The position numbers and the translations under genes were made by a program. Shown piece after piece: positions 24,546-33,784 of a stretch of 64,000 nucleotides of DNA (positions within the stretch are counted from its first letter, which is position 1; every line of letters starts with the position of its first letter). The notes under the pieces are model-generated. The model saw only the letters and a list, made by a program, of their open reading frames with translations. It did not search any database and had not been told where the DNA came from. Where the stretch lies: NCBI GenBank assembly GCA_018402485.1, contig JAGYIY010000001.1, forward strand, positions 1,086,001-1,150,000. Direction: 5' to 3'. This stretch comes from Roseivirga sp. GTDB lineage: Bacteria; Bacteroidota; Bacteroidia; Cytophagales; Cyclobacteriaceae.

Positions 24546-25852
24546 TGGAGACCATTGTACAAATCGCCCAGTTACTGCTGGCACTATCACTATTAGTAGG
24601 CATTCATGAAGGGGGGCATATGTTGGCCGCCAAGATGTTTGGCATGAAGGTAGAAAAGTTTTTTATCGGCTTTCCACCTACTCTTTTTTCGTTTAAAAAA
24701 GGCGAAACACAATATGGCTTAGGAGCCATTCCCTTAGGAGGTTTTGTAAAAATTTCCGGAATGATTGATGAGTCCATGGACAAAGAACAAATGAAACGTC
24801 CGCCAGAGCCTTGGGAATTTCGTTCTAAACCCGCTTGGCAGCGATTGATCGTTATGTTAGGGGGTGTCATCGTAAACGTGATTGCCGGAGTGATTGCCTT
24901 TATCATTCTCACCTACAACTTAGGCGAAACCTATTTGCCTGCTAAATATGTAAAGGAAAATGGGATTGTTGCCGGGCCTTTGGCCGAAGAAGTGGGCTTT
25001 CGCACGGGAGACAAAATCTTAAAGGTGAACGGCCAAGACTTTGATCGTGTGAGCGACATTTGGAGCGGAGAAACACTGCTGAATGAGAATGCATATTGGA
25101 CAGTAGAGCGCAACGGTGAAACCATTGACATTCCTATGCCGAAGGGCTTTATCAATGAACTGAATGATGAAGATTTTCAATTAAATTTCATTTATCCTCA
25201 GTATCCTTTTGCCGTTCAGAGTGTTGCTGAAGGTATTGATATACCCTTAAAATCGGGCGATAAAATTGTTAAAGTTGAAGAAAAGGAAATAAGCTTTTAC
25301 AGCGAGTTTCAAACCATTATTCAGACCTATGCGGGTCAAGAGGCAAACCTTTTAGTGGAGAGAAACGGTCAGTTTGTCCCCATAACGGTTCAAGTAAGAG
25401 AAGATTCTACCATAGGTTTTTATGTTGCAAGCTTGTTAACCCCTTCCAGTGATAAATACTCTTTGGCTGAAGCCATTCCTAGAGGAACAGAAAAGGCGTT
25501 TAGTGCTGTGGTATTAAATGCCAAAGCGTTGGGTAAAATGTTTGGAGGAGATGTTTCTCCAAGAAGCTTAAGTGGCCCAATCGGCATTGTCAATATGTTT
25601 CCAAAAACCTGGGATTGGAATCAGTTTTGGTACACAACAGGTTTTATTTCTATGATTTTGGCCTTTATGAATCTATTGCCCATTCCGGCACTTGATGGTG
25701 GCCATGTGGTTTTTTTGCTCTATGAAATGATATCAGGGTCTGCACCTTCTGATGCCTTCTTGGAGGGAGCCCAAAAAGTAGGGATGGTTATTTTACTGGG
25801 CTTAATGGTCTTTGTTTTTGGGAATGATATTATGAAGCTGTTTGGGATTTAA
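24545..25852 (+). CDS. rseP: Site-2 intramembrane zinc metalloprotease RseP
   Basis: A 435-residue membrane protease. The first membrane helix holds the zinc motif H21-E-G-G-H25; two PDZ-like domains follow (VAGPLAEEVGFRTGDKILKVNGQD and IPLKSGDKIVKVEEKE). The last helices hold the third zinc ligand region MNLLPIPALDGGH. It cleaves transmembrane anti-sigma factors or remnant signal peptides. No sigma factor gene is adjacent, so the substrate is unknown. Start ATG overlaps the dxr stop (TAATG), an arrangement that couples an essential isoprenoid gene with an envelope-stress protease. The longer annotations of two PDZ domains and four membrane spans fit. Confidence 0.95.
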   Translation: METIVQIAQLLLALSLLVGIHEGGHMLAAKMFGMKVEKFFIGFPPTLFSFKKGETQYGLGAIPLGGFVKISGMIDESMDKEQMKRPPEPWEFRSKPAWQRLIVMLGGVIVNVIAGVIAFIILTYNLGETYLPAKYVKENGIVAGPLAEEVGFRTGDKILKVNGQDFDRVSDIWSGETLLNENAYWTVERNGETIDIPMPKGFINELNDEDFQLNFIYPQYPFAVQSVAEGIDIPLKSGDKIVKVEEKEISFYSEFQTIIQTYAGQEANLLVERNGQFVPITVQVREDSTIGFYVASLLTPSSDKYSLAEAIPRGTEKAFSAVVLNAKALGKMFGGDVSPRSLSGPIGIVNMFPKTWDWNQFWYTTGFISMILAFMNLLPIPALDGGHVVFLLYEMISGSAPSDAFLEGAQKVGMVILLGLMVFVFGNDIMKLFGI

Positions 25853-25860
25853 TATAGCGC

Positions 25861-27840
25861 CTAATTGGTTTTAGGGTCTCTATAAATTTCAAATTCCACC
25901 CTGCGGTTGATCCTACGGTCTTCTGACGATTCTTCTTCTTTTATAATGGGGCGTTCACTCCCATAGCCAATGCTAAAAATTCGGCCTTCTTCGAGGTTGC
26001 CGTTCATTTCGACATAACGTTTGATGGCATCGGCTCTTTGCTGAGAAAGCTTTAAGTTTAAGCTGGAGTTGCCACTGGAATCTGTATGCCCCGATATATT
26101 CAGTTTAAAGGCGGGGTGATCCACCATGAAATCAATGACCTTTTGCAGGTCTTCATGCATCTCGGGGAGTATTTCCGCTTTCCCATTTTCAAATGCTATG
26201 CTTTCAAACTTGATGTTGCTCGAAATACGTTCTACAATTCCATCGTAGACCGTATCCCCATCCAGAAAAAATAATTTTTCCAGGCGGAAAATATCATCTC
26301 CCTGAACGACCAGTAGGTAGTTGCGGTTGTTGATCAAATCGAACTCGAAAGTCCCGTCATCACGCGCAAATTTAGGAGCAACTTCAACTCCTTCGTCTAA
26401 ATCAATGATTGATACAATGGCATTTTGCGGAATGCGGCCTTTTAGTTCTTGAATTCTACCCGTAAAACGTGTGGTGGCTAGGGGTTGTCCCTCCATGGGT
26501 AAGGGGAAAGAATAAAGGTCTAAGTTTTTCATGCTCTCTTCTTCGGAGCGGGCATAAAAAATGTATTCAGCCTTTCTATCGATCGAAAAGTAGAACTCAG
26601 TCCCTTTGCCATTCACCAAAGGGCCAATGTTGTCGGGCTCAGACCATTCGCCCCCCACTTGGTTGGATTTATAAATATCGTAATCACCAAAATTGAGGAG
26701 ATGGCCATTTGAAGAGAAATAAAGCACAGGGTATTCTGGGTGCAAAAAAGGACTTACCTCATTGCCACGGGTATTAATGATGGGCCCTAAATTGAGTGGT
26801 TTTCCCCATTCTCCCATGCTGTTCTTGGTTGTGAAATATATGTCTGATAAGCCAAAACCACCGACTCTGTCTGAAGCAAAATAGAGTGTATCGCCTGCAT
26901 TGTTCAGTGTAGGATGTGAGTCCCAACCATTAGAATTTACGACTTCTCCCATATTTTCAGGCTCACTCCAAAGGGTATCGCCTTGGTATTTGCTTACAAA
27001 TAGATCACAATTCCCATAACCGTTGGGTGCTCCACATCTTGAGAAATATAAGGTTTTACCATCTTGAGAAAGGTAGGCTGAGCCTTCGTTGTATAGTGAA
27101 TTGATGGTTCCGAACATTTCAGCCTTGGACCACCCATTATCAACTTTACGTGTTACAAATATATCTTCGTTTACATGTTTATTAATGCCCGTATTTATAG
27201 TGTTTCGCTTAGAGGTAAACAGCAACAATGAGTCACCCATAGACATATTGGGGGCGTAGTCTTCTTCATCAGAATTGACCATTTCGCCCATACTCGACAA
27301 AACGCCACGCGGTGGTATTAAGGTGTCGATTTGCCGTCTGTATTCGACCAAATCATAGTAATAGTCCAAGGGAACAAAGGTTTGTGTGGTAAAGCGGTTG
27401 ATAGAATCGTAGCGGGCTAATATTTTTGGTATATCTAAACCTTTGCGGTGATGCTTTAAAACCATGGCATAAAGGGGCTTGGCGGCTTGTGGGGAAGCAA
27501 AAATTTCCGTCAACTTGGCCAACCTCCAAATGAAATAGGTTTGATGTGCGAAGTTTTGGGTACCAAAGTGAGAAACGTATTCCTTTAGTAAGGGATATAG
27601 TGCCTCCCAATTCCGTTCTTGATCCAGTTTTTCAATTCTGTTTTGTAGTTTGGCATTAACGTAGTTAGGTATTTTATTGATATTCGTGAAAGCCATGTCT
27701 GTAATCTCGATTTGAATAGAATCGGTTTGAAGCTCAACTTTTTTTTGGCTTTGTTTTTTATTTTTAAAAAGTTGTGCCTCTGCTGAATATTGAACACAGC
27801 CAATAAGTACTAAAAAGATGCATAAACTACGAGTGAGCAT
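25861..27840 (-). CDS. PorE-like OmpA family protein (helical repeat, beta-propeller, CRD and OmpA C-terminus)
   Basis: A 659-residue exported protein. Order of parts: signal peptide (MLTRSLCIFLVLIGC, ending near SAEAQ); a helical, TPR-like region (about 40-150); a beta-propeller built from PD40/WD40-like repeats, several showing the DLFVSKY / DIYFTT / DIYKSN pattern (about 190-435); a carboxypeptidase-regulatory-like beta domain (about 455-525); and an OmpA peptidoglycan-binding domain (LNISGHTDSSGN, RADAIKRYV, RRINRRVEFEI). This order matches PorE of the type IX secretion system, though many paralogues exist. LIGC could be a lipobox. A longer frame from 27900 adds 20 residues. Convergent with rseP. 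Confidence 0.8.
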   Translation of the reverse strand: MLTRSLCIFLVLIGCVQYSAEAQLFKNKKQSQKKVELQTDSIQIEITDMAFTNINKIPNYVNAKLQNRIEKLDQERNWEALYPLLKEYVSHFGTQNFAHQTYFIWRLAKLTEIFASPQAAKPLYAMVLKHHRKGLDIPKILARYDSINRFTTQTFVPLDYYYDLVEYRRQIDTLIPPRGVLSSMGEMVNSDEEDYAPNMSMGDSLLLFTSKRNTINTGINKHVNEDIFVTRKVDNGWSKAEMFGTINSLYNEGSAYLSQDGKTLYFSRCGAPNGYGNCDLFVSKYQGDTLWSEPENMGEVVNSNGWDSHPTLNNAGDTLYFASDRVGGFGLSDIYFTTKNSMGEWGKPLNLGPIINTRGNEVSPFLHPEYPVLYFSSNGHLLNFGDYDIYKSNQVGGEWSEPDNIGPLVNGKGTEFYFSIDRKAEYIFYARSEEESMKNLDLYSFPLPMEGQPLATTRFTGRIQELKGRIPQNAIVSIIDLDEGVEVAPKFARDDGTFEFDLINNRNYLLVVQGDDIFRLEKLFFLDGDTVYDGIVERISSNIKFESIAFENGKAEILPEMHEDLQKVIDFMVDHPAFKLNISGHTDSSGNSSLNLKLSQQRADAIKRYVEMNGNLEEGRIFSIGYGSERPIIKEEESSEDRRINRRVEFEIYRDPKTN

Positions 27841-28001
27841 AGTCAATTTTAGGTGAGTGTCTCCAAGTTTATTGAGACAATGTAAGACATTTTTGTTCAT
27901 AGATAAATGGGCAACCTGTCAAAACAGGGTTTGGCATAGCACTTGCCCTCTTGAATAACGCATATATTGTAGGATGCAATGCGTCATAATGACATTCTTA
28001 T

Positions 28002-30467
28002 ATGAAGATAGACAGAAATACCATGGGTACCATGTTGGCCACAGAAATACAAGACGAAGATGGAGAGTTGATTCAGCTCATCGGTTCGGAGGGAGAAGAT
28101 CAGTTGAGTGATGTTTCTGACCTACCAGAGGAGTTACCGTTATTGGCAGTACGAAATACGGTTCTTTTCCCTGGAGTGCTGATTCCCATTACGGTAGGGC
28201 GGCAGAAATCCATCAGGGTAGTGAAGCAGGCTTATAAAGGGGCGAAAATCATTGGTGTGGTGACACAAGAAAACCCAAAGGTAGATGAACCAACAAGCAA
28301 AGACCTGTTTAAAGTTGGTACGGTAGCAAAAATTGTAAAAATGTTGGTCTTGCCCGATGGCAACACAACCATCATTGTACAAGGGAAACAGCGTTTTCAG
28401 GTGGAAGAATTTACAAGTGAATCTCCCATTTTGAAAGCTCGTGTTACCTACCTCACAGAAAACTTCCCTAAGCGTCAAAGCAAAGAAGTAAAGGCCATTA
28501 TCCAGTCGATTCGGGACACAGCCAACAACATCATGACGCTGAATCCTGAAATTCCGCAGGAGGCCCAAGTAGCACTGGAAAATATTGAGCGACCCAGCTT
28601 TTTGGTACACTTTCTTTCTTCAAACATCAATACGGAAGCGAAAGAAAAACAAACCCTTCTGGAAACCAATGATGGCGTAGAACGAGCTACTAAGCTTTTA
28701 CAGTATCTACTGAAAGAGCGTCAGATGCTAGAGCTCAAAAATGAAATTCAAAACAAAGTACACACCGACATTGATCAACAGCAGCGCGACTACTTCTTGC
28801 GCCAGCAAATGAAAGTGCTACAAAATGAATTGGGGGAGGAAGGGCCTGAACAGGAAGTTGAAGCCCTTCGAAAAAAGGGGGAAAACAAGAAGTGGCCCGA
28901 TAAGGTAAGGCAGCATTTCACCAAAGAATTGTCTAAGATATTGCGCATGAACTCCATGGCTGCCGAATACCCTATAGCGCTCAACTATGCCGAAATCATG
29001 GTGGATTTACCTTGGGCGAATTATTCCGAAGACCAATTGGATTTGGTGCTCGCCAAAAAAATATTAGATGCCGATCACTATGGTTTGGAAAAAGTGAAGG
29101 ATCGTATTTTAGAATATTTGGCGGTGCTGAAGCTGAAAAATGACTTGAAAGGCCCTATTCTTTGTTTATATGGCCCTCCGGGAGTCGGCAAAACATCTTT
29201 AGGCCGTTCTATTGCCAAGGCCTTGGGGCGTCAGTATGTCAGAATGTCACTCGGTGGGGTGCATGATGAAGCGGAGATTAGAGGGCACAGAAAAACTTAC
29301 GTAGGCGCCATGATGGGTAAAATATTGTTGCACATTAAGAAATCGGAAACCTCTAACCCCGTATTCGTCCTAGATGAGATTGATAAGGTCAACGCCAACT
29401 TTAGAGGAGATCCCTCATCAGCTTTATTAGAAGTGCTTGATCCGGAACAAAATTTTGAGTTTACCGACAATTTCTTAGAAGTGCCTTACGATTTATCAAA
29501 GGTGCTTTTTGTTGCTACTGCCAACTCTTTAGATACCATACAGCCTGCTTTAAGAGACCGCATGGAAATCATTGAGGTGACGGGTTATACCATTGAAGAG
29601 AAGGTAGAAATCGCTAAGAAGCACCTGATACCGAAACAAAAAAAGGAGCATGGACTCAAAGATAAAGACCTCAGTTTCGACACCAAATCTATTAGATTTA
29701 TCATTGAGGGTTACACCAGAGAAAGTGGTGTTAGAAATTTAGAACGTACACTTGGTGCTGTCATCCGATCAGCTGCCAAATCTTTAGCCATGGAGAAGCC
29801 TTATGAGAAAAAAGTAACGGTGCAATGGGTGGAGGAAGTGCTTGGAGGTAAAAAGTTTGACAAAGAACTCTACCACAACAATCAGTTGGCAGGTGTGGTT
29901 ACAGGATTAGCCTGGACATCGGTTGGTGGAGAGATTTTAAACATTGAATCAAGCTTGAGTAAGGGGAAAGGAAAACTTACCCTTTCAGGTCAGTTAGGAG
30001 ATGTGATGAAAGAGTCGGCCATGGCAGCTGTTTCTTACCTCAAGTCTCATGCTGAGACATTGGAAATTCATCATAAGGTATTTGAGAAATACGATTTACA
30101 CATTCACGTACCCGCCGGAGCTGTCCCTAAAGATGGTCCTTCTGCCGGTATCACCATGCTCACAGCCTTGGCTTCGCTGTACACCCAAAGAAGAGTGCGT
30201 AATAAACTGGCCATGACAGGAGAGATCACATTGAAAGGCCATGTCTTACCTGTTGGAGGCATCAAAGAAAAAATCTTAGCTGCCAAAAGATCGGGCATCA
30301 AAGAAATCATTCTGAGTAAGAAAAATGAGAAGGATGTAAAAGAGATTGGAGATCATTACATTAAAGGAGTACATTTTCACTATGTCGATCAGGCCAAAGA
30401 GGTTTTAGATTTGGCTTTGATGGAAACGAAGGTGCCTAATGCGTTGAAAATTGAATGGGAAGATTAA
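28002..30467 (+). CDS. lon: ATP-dependent protease Lon
   Basis: An 821-residue Lon protease. It has the N-terminal substrate-binding LON domain (LPLLAVRNTVLFPGVLIPITVGR), a coiled-coil segment near 220-290, the AAA+ module with Walker A GPPGVGKT (391-398) and Walker B VFVLDEIDKV, and the protease domain with nucleophile Ser714 (DGPSAGI) and its lysine partner in GGIKEK (755 or 757). It degrades misfolded and regulatory proteins in the cytoplasm. Alternative in-frame starts at 28023 and 28032 exist, removing a short acidic N-terminus. The gene is followed after 20 bases by porQ and then hslU. Confidence 0.98.
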   Translation: MKIDRNTMGTMLATEIQDEDGELIQLIGSEGEDQLSDVSDLPEELPLLAVRNTVLFPGVLIPITVGRQKSIRVVKQAYKGAKIIGVVTQENPKVDEPTSKDLFKVGTVAKIVKMLVLPDGNTTIIVQGKQRFQVEEFTSESPILKARVTYLTENFPKRQSKEVKAIIQSIRDTANNIMTLNPEIPQEAQVALENIERPSFLVHFLSSNINTEAKEKQTLLETNDGVERATKLLQYLLKERQMLELKNEIQNKVHTDIDQQQRDYFLRQQMKVLQNELGEEGPEQEVEALRKKGENKKWPDKVRQHFTKELSKILRMNSMAAEYPIALNYAEIMVDLPWANYSEDQLDLVLAKKILDADHYGLEKVKDRILEYLAVLKLKNDLKGPILCLYGPPGVGKTSLGRSIAKALGRQYVRMSLGGVHDEAEIRGHRKTYVGAMMGKILLHIKKSETSNPVFVLDEIDKVNANFRGDPSSALLEVLDPEQNFEFTDNFLEVPYDLSKVLFVATANSLDTIQPALRDRMEIIEVTGYTIEEKVEIAKKHLIPKQKKEHGLKDKDLSFDTKSIRFIIEGYTRESGVRNLERTLGAVIRSAAKSLAMEKPYEKKVTVQWVEEVLGGKKFDKELYHNNQLAGVVTGLAWTSVGGEILNIESSLSKGKGKLTLSGQLGDVMKESAMAAVSYLKSHAETLEIHHKVFEKYDLHIHVPAGAVPKDGPSAGITMLTALASLYTQRRVRNKLAMTGEITLKGHVLPVGGIKEKILAAKRSGIKEIILSKKNEKDVKEIGDHYIKGVHFHYVDQAKEVLDLALMETKVPNALKIEWED

Positions 30468-30487
30468 TTTTCACGATCAGATAAGAA

Positions 30488-31513
30488 ATGAAATATGGTC
30501 TGGCTTTTTGTTTGTTCATTTGTTCGGTCGTTCCGGCCCATGGGCAATTAGGTGGAGGGAAGGCTTTCGAGTTTCTGAACCTACCTACACATGCCAGAGC
30601 AGTGGGAATGGGAGGATACCATTTAACTACCGATTGGGATGATCCGGCACAAGCTTTTTACAACCCAGCCTTACTCAATGCTGCTATGGACAATCGCTTG
30701 GTGGTTAACCATCTGAATTATTTTGCGTCCATACACAATATCTCAGCAGGTTATGTACATGATTTTGGAAAACATGGCATTTGGTCCATACAAGCCAGCA
30801 CTTTGAATTATGGAGAAATCGATAGCTTCGATGAGGACGGGTTTGCTTCAGGTAGTTTTCGGGTGCAAGAGTACTTTTTAGCAGTAGGCCATGCCCGTCA
30901 GTTTGGTGTTTTCCACTTTGGTGGACAACTGAAGTGGGTGCAATCTGATTTGAGTGCCTTTCGTGCTTCCTCTCTGATGATGGATTTTTCTGCCTTATTC
31001 AAGCACCCTGAGAAAAACTTAACAGCAGGGTTTTTGGTTAGACATTTGGGGTTTCTACTGAATGACTATACAGATGAAAATAATAGTGAGTTGCCCTTAG
31101 ATGTGCAAATGGGGGTAAGTTTTCAACCTGAGTTTATGCCCTTTCGCTTTTCACTCACTGCAAGAAATCTGAATAGAAACGATGTAGTGTTTTTTGATCC
31201 TGTCACCAATACGCTACAAGGACAAAACAGTGAACCCGGTTTTTCTGAAGAGATATTCAGAAGGCTGGTTGTAGGAGTTGAAGTACTGTTTTCAGATCAT
31301 TTTCAGGCGAGGGTGGGGTATAATCACATGCTGAAAAAGGAGCTGGAGTTATCTGGTTTGTCTGGCGGGGCCGGACTAAGCTTTGGCTTTATGTTTCGCG
31401 TAAAAAGATTTGAATTTGCCTATGGGCGGGCGTTGTACCACGCCGCCGGTGGGAGTAATAGTTTTCAGATGAATGTAAATCTGAACGGTATGGTTAAAAG
31501 AAAAGAAAAATGA
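30488..31513 (+). CDS. porQ: Type IX secretion system protein PorQ
   Basis: A 341-residue outer-membrane beta-barrel protein with signal peptide (ending AHGQ). The start of the mature part, GGGKAFEFLNLPTHARAVGMGG, followed by WDDPAQAFYNPALLN, is the signature of PorQ-type proteins. PorQ belongs to the outer-membrane part of the type IX system (A-LPS attachment complex with PorU, PorV and PorZ in Porphyromonas). A PorU or PorV gene is not in the window. It starts 20 bases after lon and its stop overlaps the hslU ATG by four bases, so all three probably share a transcript. Confidence 0.9.
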   Translation: MKYGLAFCLFICSVVPAHGQLGGGKAFEFLNLPTHARAVGMGGYHLTTDWDDPAQAFYNPALLNAAMDNRLVVNHLNYFASIHNISAGYVHDFGKHGIWSIQASTLNYGEIDSFDEDGFASGSFRVQEYFLAVGHARQFGVFHFGGQLKWVQSDLSAFRASSLMMDFSALFKHPEKNLTAGFLVRHLGFLLNDYTDENNSELPLDVQMGVSFQPEFMPFRFSLTARNLNRNDVVFFDPVTNTLQGQNSEPGFSEEIFRRLVVGVEVLFSDHFQARVGYNHMLKKELELSGLSGGAGLSFGFMFRVKRFEFAYGRALYHAAGGSNSFQMNVNLNGMVKRKEK

Positions 31514-32904
31514 TAGACGAAAAATTGATGACGCCACGCCAAATCGTGGCAGAGCTAGATAAATACATCATTGGCCAAAAAGATGCCAAGAAAAATGTAG
31601 CCATAGCCTTACGGAACCGCTGGAGACGGATGCATGTCAAAACCGATATGCAAAAGGAAATTGTACCGAATAATATTTTGATGATTGGCGCTACGGGCGT
31701 GGGTAAGACAGAGATTGCGCGTAGGTTGGCCAAAATTGCTGATGCGCCTTTTACCAAGGTAGAGGCATCTAAATTTACTGAGGTTGGCTACGTGGGGCGT
31801 GATGTAGAAAGTATGGTGCGCGATTTGGTCGGTCAGGCAGTCAATATGGTGCAGAAGGCTAAAAAAGAAGAGGTCAAAGAAAAAGCCAAACAAGTGGTCG
31901 AAGACATTATTTTGGACGCCCTTATTCCTCCAGTGAAGTCGGGAAAAATCTCCAATACCTCTCAAAACGCAGTAACAAGTACTGACCAAATGAGTGATGC
32001 TGAACTGAATGAAAGAACACGAGATCGATTCAGAGAAAAAATACGCTCCGGAGAAATTGATGACCGAAAGATTGAAATTTCAGTTCAAAAGAGTGCAAGT
32101 TCAGGTATGGGCATGATTGGTGGCGGCATGGATGAGGCCTCTATGATTAACCTGCAAGACATGATCCAAAATATGATGCCAAAAAAGGCCAAAAAGAGAA
32201 AAGTGACCATTGGTGAGGCCAAAGAAATTTTGCTGGATGAAGAAAGTGCCAAGCTCATTGACATGGACGAAGTGAAAGAGGAAGCCATCCAAAAAGCAGA
32301 AAACACAGGCATTGTTTTCATTGATGAAGTCGATAAAATTGCAGGAGGTTCTTCTAAAAAAGGAGGAGGAGGTCCTGATGTCAGCAGGGAAGGTGTGCAG
32401 CGTGACCTATTACCCATTGTGGAAGGCAGTGCGGTAAACACCAAGCACGGAGTCATCAAAACCGACCATATTCTATTTATTGCTGCTGGTGCATTTCATG
32501 TAGCGAAACCATCGGATTTAATTCCCGAGTTACAAGGACGTTTCCCTATTCGCGTGGAATTGGATAATTTGACCGAGGCTGATTTCTACCAGATTTTGAA
32601 AGAACCTAAAAATGCTTTAACTAAACAATACGAGGCTTTAATGATGTCTGAAGAGGTTGCTTTGGAATACACCGATGAATCCTTATACGAAATTGCTCGA
32701 ATGGCTTTTCATATTAATGAGGAGGTAGAAAATATTGGCGCCCGAAGACTGCATACTGTTATGAGCAGGTTATTGAACGATATCTTATTCGATATACCCG
32801 AAGAAATCCCACCTAATGCTAAGGTTTTAGTAACCAAAGAAATGGTAAATGAAAAACTCGATGGTTTGGTGCAAAGTAAAGATTTGAGTGAGTTTATCCT
32901 TTAA
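31510..32904 (+). CDS. hslU: HslU, ATPase subunit of the HslUV protease
   Basis: A 464-residue AAA+ unfoldase. Motifs: MTPRQIVAELDKYIIGQKDAKKNVAIALRNRWRR, Walker A GATGVGKTEIARRLA, the pore region SKFTEVGYVGRDVESMVRD, Walker B VFIDEVDKIA, and the sensor HVAKPSDLIPELQGRFPIRVEL. The inserted I domain spans about 110-240. HslU works with the peptidase HslV; no hslV gene is next to it, which is usual in some Bacteroidota but should be looked for elsewhere in the genome. It overlaps the porQ stop by ATGA. Confidence 0.97.
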   Translation: MIDEKLMTPRQIVAELDKYIIGQKDAKKNVAIALRNRWRRMHVKTDMQKEIVPNNILMIGATGVGKTEIARRLAKIADAPFTKVEASKFTEVGYVGRDVESMVRDLVGQAVNMVQKAKKEEVKEKAKQVVEDIILDALIPPVKSGKISNTSQNAVTSTDQMSDAELNERTRDRFREKIRSGEIDDRKIEISVQKSASSGMGMIGGGMDEASMINLQDMIQNMMPKKAKKRKVTIGEAKEILLDEESAKLIDMDEVKEEAIQKAENTGIVFIDEVDKIAGGSSKKGGGGPDVSREGVQRDLLPIVEGSAVNTKHGVIKTDHILFIAAGAFHVAKPSDLIPELQGRFPIRVELDNLTEADFYQILKEPKNALTKQYEALMMSEEVALEYTDESLYEIARMAFHINEEVENIGARRLHTVMSRLLNDILFDIPEEIPPNAKVLVTKEMVNEKLDGLVQSKDLSEFIL

Positions 32905-32907
32905 GGG

Positions 32908-33402
32908 TTAATTCTCGAGTTTTGGGTAGTTATAATAGCATTTCTCACCCTTCACTTTTTCGATTTGAGCCCAATGATTGATATCGAAAGTGATGCCATA
33001 GATGCCCGAAGTAGGTAGGTTATCCAAAAAATCATCTGTCTTTAAATTGATGAAATCGGTTAGCCCGGGATTATGTCCTACAACAACAACATGGTCCAAA
33101 TGCGCAGGCGTATGGGCTATAACAGCTGTGATTTCGTGAGGAAAAGCATGATAAAGTCTTTTGTCTTGGAAATAATTATTTTTTTCGATGGACAAGGTTT
33201 CAGCAAAAATTTCGGCAATTGCCAAGGCACGAACGGCGGAAGATGTTATGATGCCATCGATAGAAAAACCCGATTTGTAGAACCTGAGAGCCATATCTGG
33301 CGCGTCTTTTGATCCTCTGCTATTTAGAGGTCGATCAAAATCACTTAGCCCTGGGTACTTCCAACTCGATTTGGCATGGCGCAATAGGAATACTTTTTTC
33401 AT
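32908..33402 (-). CDS. SixA-like histidine phosphatase
   Basis: A 164-residue protein of the histidine phosphatase branch. The active-site motif RHAKSSW starts near residue 8, the family pattern DFDRPLNSRGSKDAPDMA follows, and the second catalytic His lies in VVVGHNPGLTDFIN. E. coli SixA dephosphorylates phospho-His on HPt domains; the substrate here is unknown. The gene is convergent with hslU, three bases apart, and faces the cold-shock gene on the other side. Confidence 0.9.
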   Translation of the reverse strand: MKKVFLLRHAKSSWKYPGLSDFDRPLNSRGSKDAPDMALRFYKSGFSIDGIITSSAVRALAIAEIFAETLSIEKNNYFQDKRLYHAFPHEITAVIAHTPAHLDHVVVVGHNPGLTDFINLKTDDFLDNLPTSGIYGITFDINHWAQIEKVKGEKCYYNYPKLEN

Positions 33403-33481
33403 AGCTTGTGTATCAAAAGATTAAAACTAATCATTAGCTTTAAGCCTAAATACATTTTATTCATTACTAATCCAATTTTAC

Positions 33482-33673
33482 ATGAGAACAGGTACCGTTA
33501 AATTTTTCAACGAAGATAAAGGCTTCGGCTTTATCGTTGACGATGAAGATGGAAGCGAAGTGTTTGTACACGTTTCTGGTACAATTGATGCAGTGGACAA
33601 AGGTGACGCTGTATCTTTTGAAATCACTGAAGGCAAAAAAGGCCTTAACGCAGTAGATGTCAAAAAAATATAA
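33482..33673 (+). CDS. Cold-shock domain protein CspA family
   Basis: A 63-residue OB-fold protein: GTVKFFNEDKGFGFIVDDEDGSEVFVHVSG contains RNP1 (KGFGFI) and RNP2 (VFVHVS), then VSFEITEGKKGLNAVDV. Such proteins bind single-stranded RNA or DNA and relax RNA structure; many are produced at low temperature or constitutively. It is monocistronic with a weak hairpin (33678-33696) right after the stop and a strong terminator further on. The leader upstream holds a TACATTTT box (33451-33458), one mismatch from the -7 consensus. Confidence 0.97.
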   Translation: MRTGTVKFFNEDKGFGFIVDDEDGSEVFVHVSGTIDAVDKGDAVSFEITEGKKGLNAVDVKKI

Positions 33674-33677
33674 TTAC

Positions 33678-33696
33678 CTCAGCCTATAAGGCTGAG
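33678..33696 (+). terminator. Hairpin directly after the cold-shock gene
   Basis: CTCAGCCT and AGGCTGAG form a perfect 8-base-pair stem with loop ATA. There is no T tail, so termination may be weak or the hairpin may protect the mRNA 3' end. Confidence 0.45.
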
Positions 33697-33750
33697 CTTC
33701 TGTTAGACCATTTAAAGTCAATACATTTTGAATTATAAATTTTTGATTAG

Positions 33751-33784
33751 AAAAGACTGACTTCTTTGGAGTCAGTCTTTTTTT
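33751..33784. terminator. Bidirectional terminator between the csp and aldo/keto reductase genes
   Basis: AAAA, then GACTGACT (33755-33762) and AGTCAGTC (33770-33777), then seven T. The symmetrical A and T flanks make it usable on both strands for the convergent genes; it overlaps the stop of the minus-strand gene by two bases. Confidence 0.88.

Noticed and set aside
28140-28610. 156-residue open frame opposite lon
   Set aside because: Antisense to the Lon substrate-binding domain with no recognisable motifs.
32085-32459. 124-residue open frame opposite hslU
   Set aside because: Ser/Met-rich shadow of the HslU I domain.
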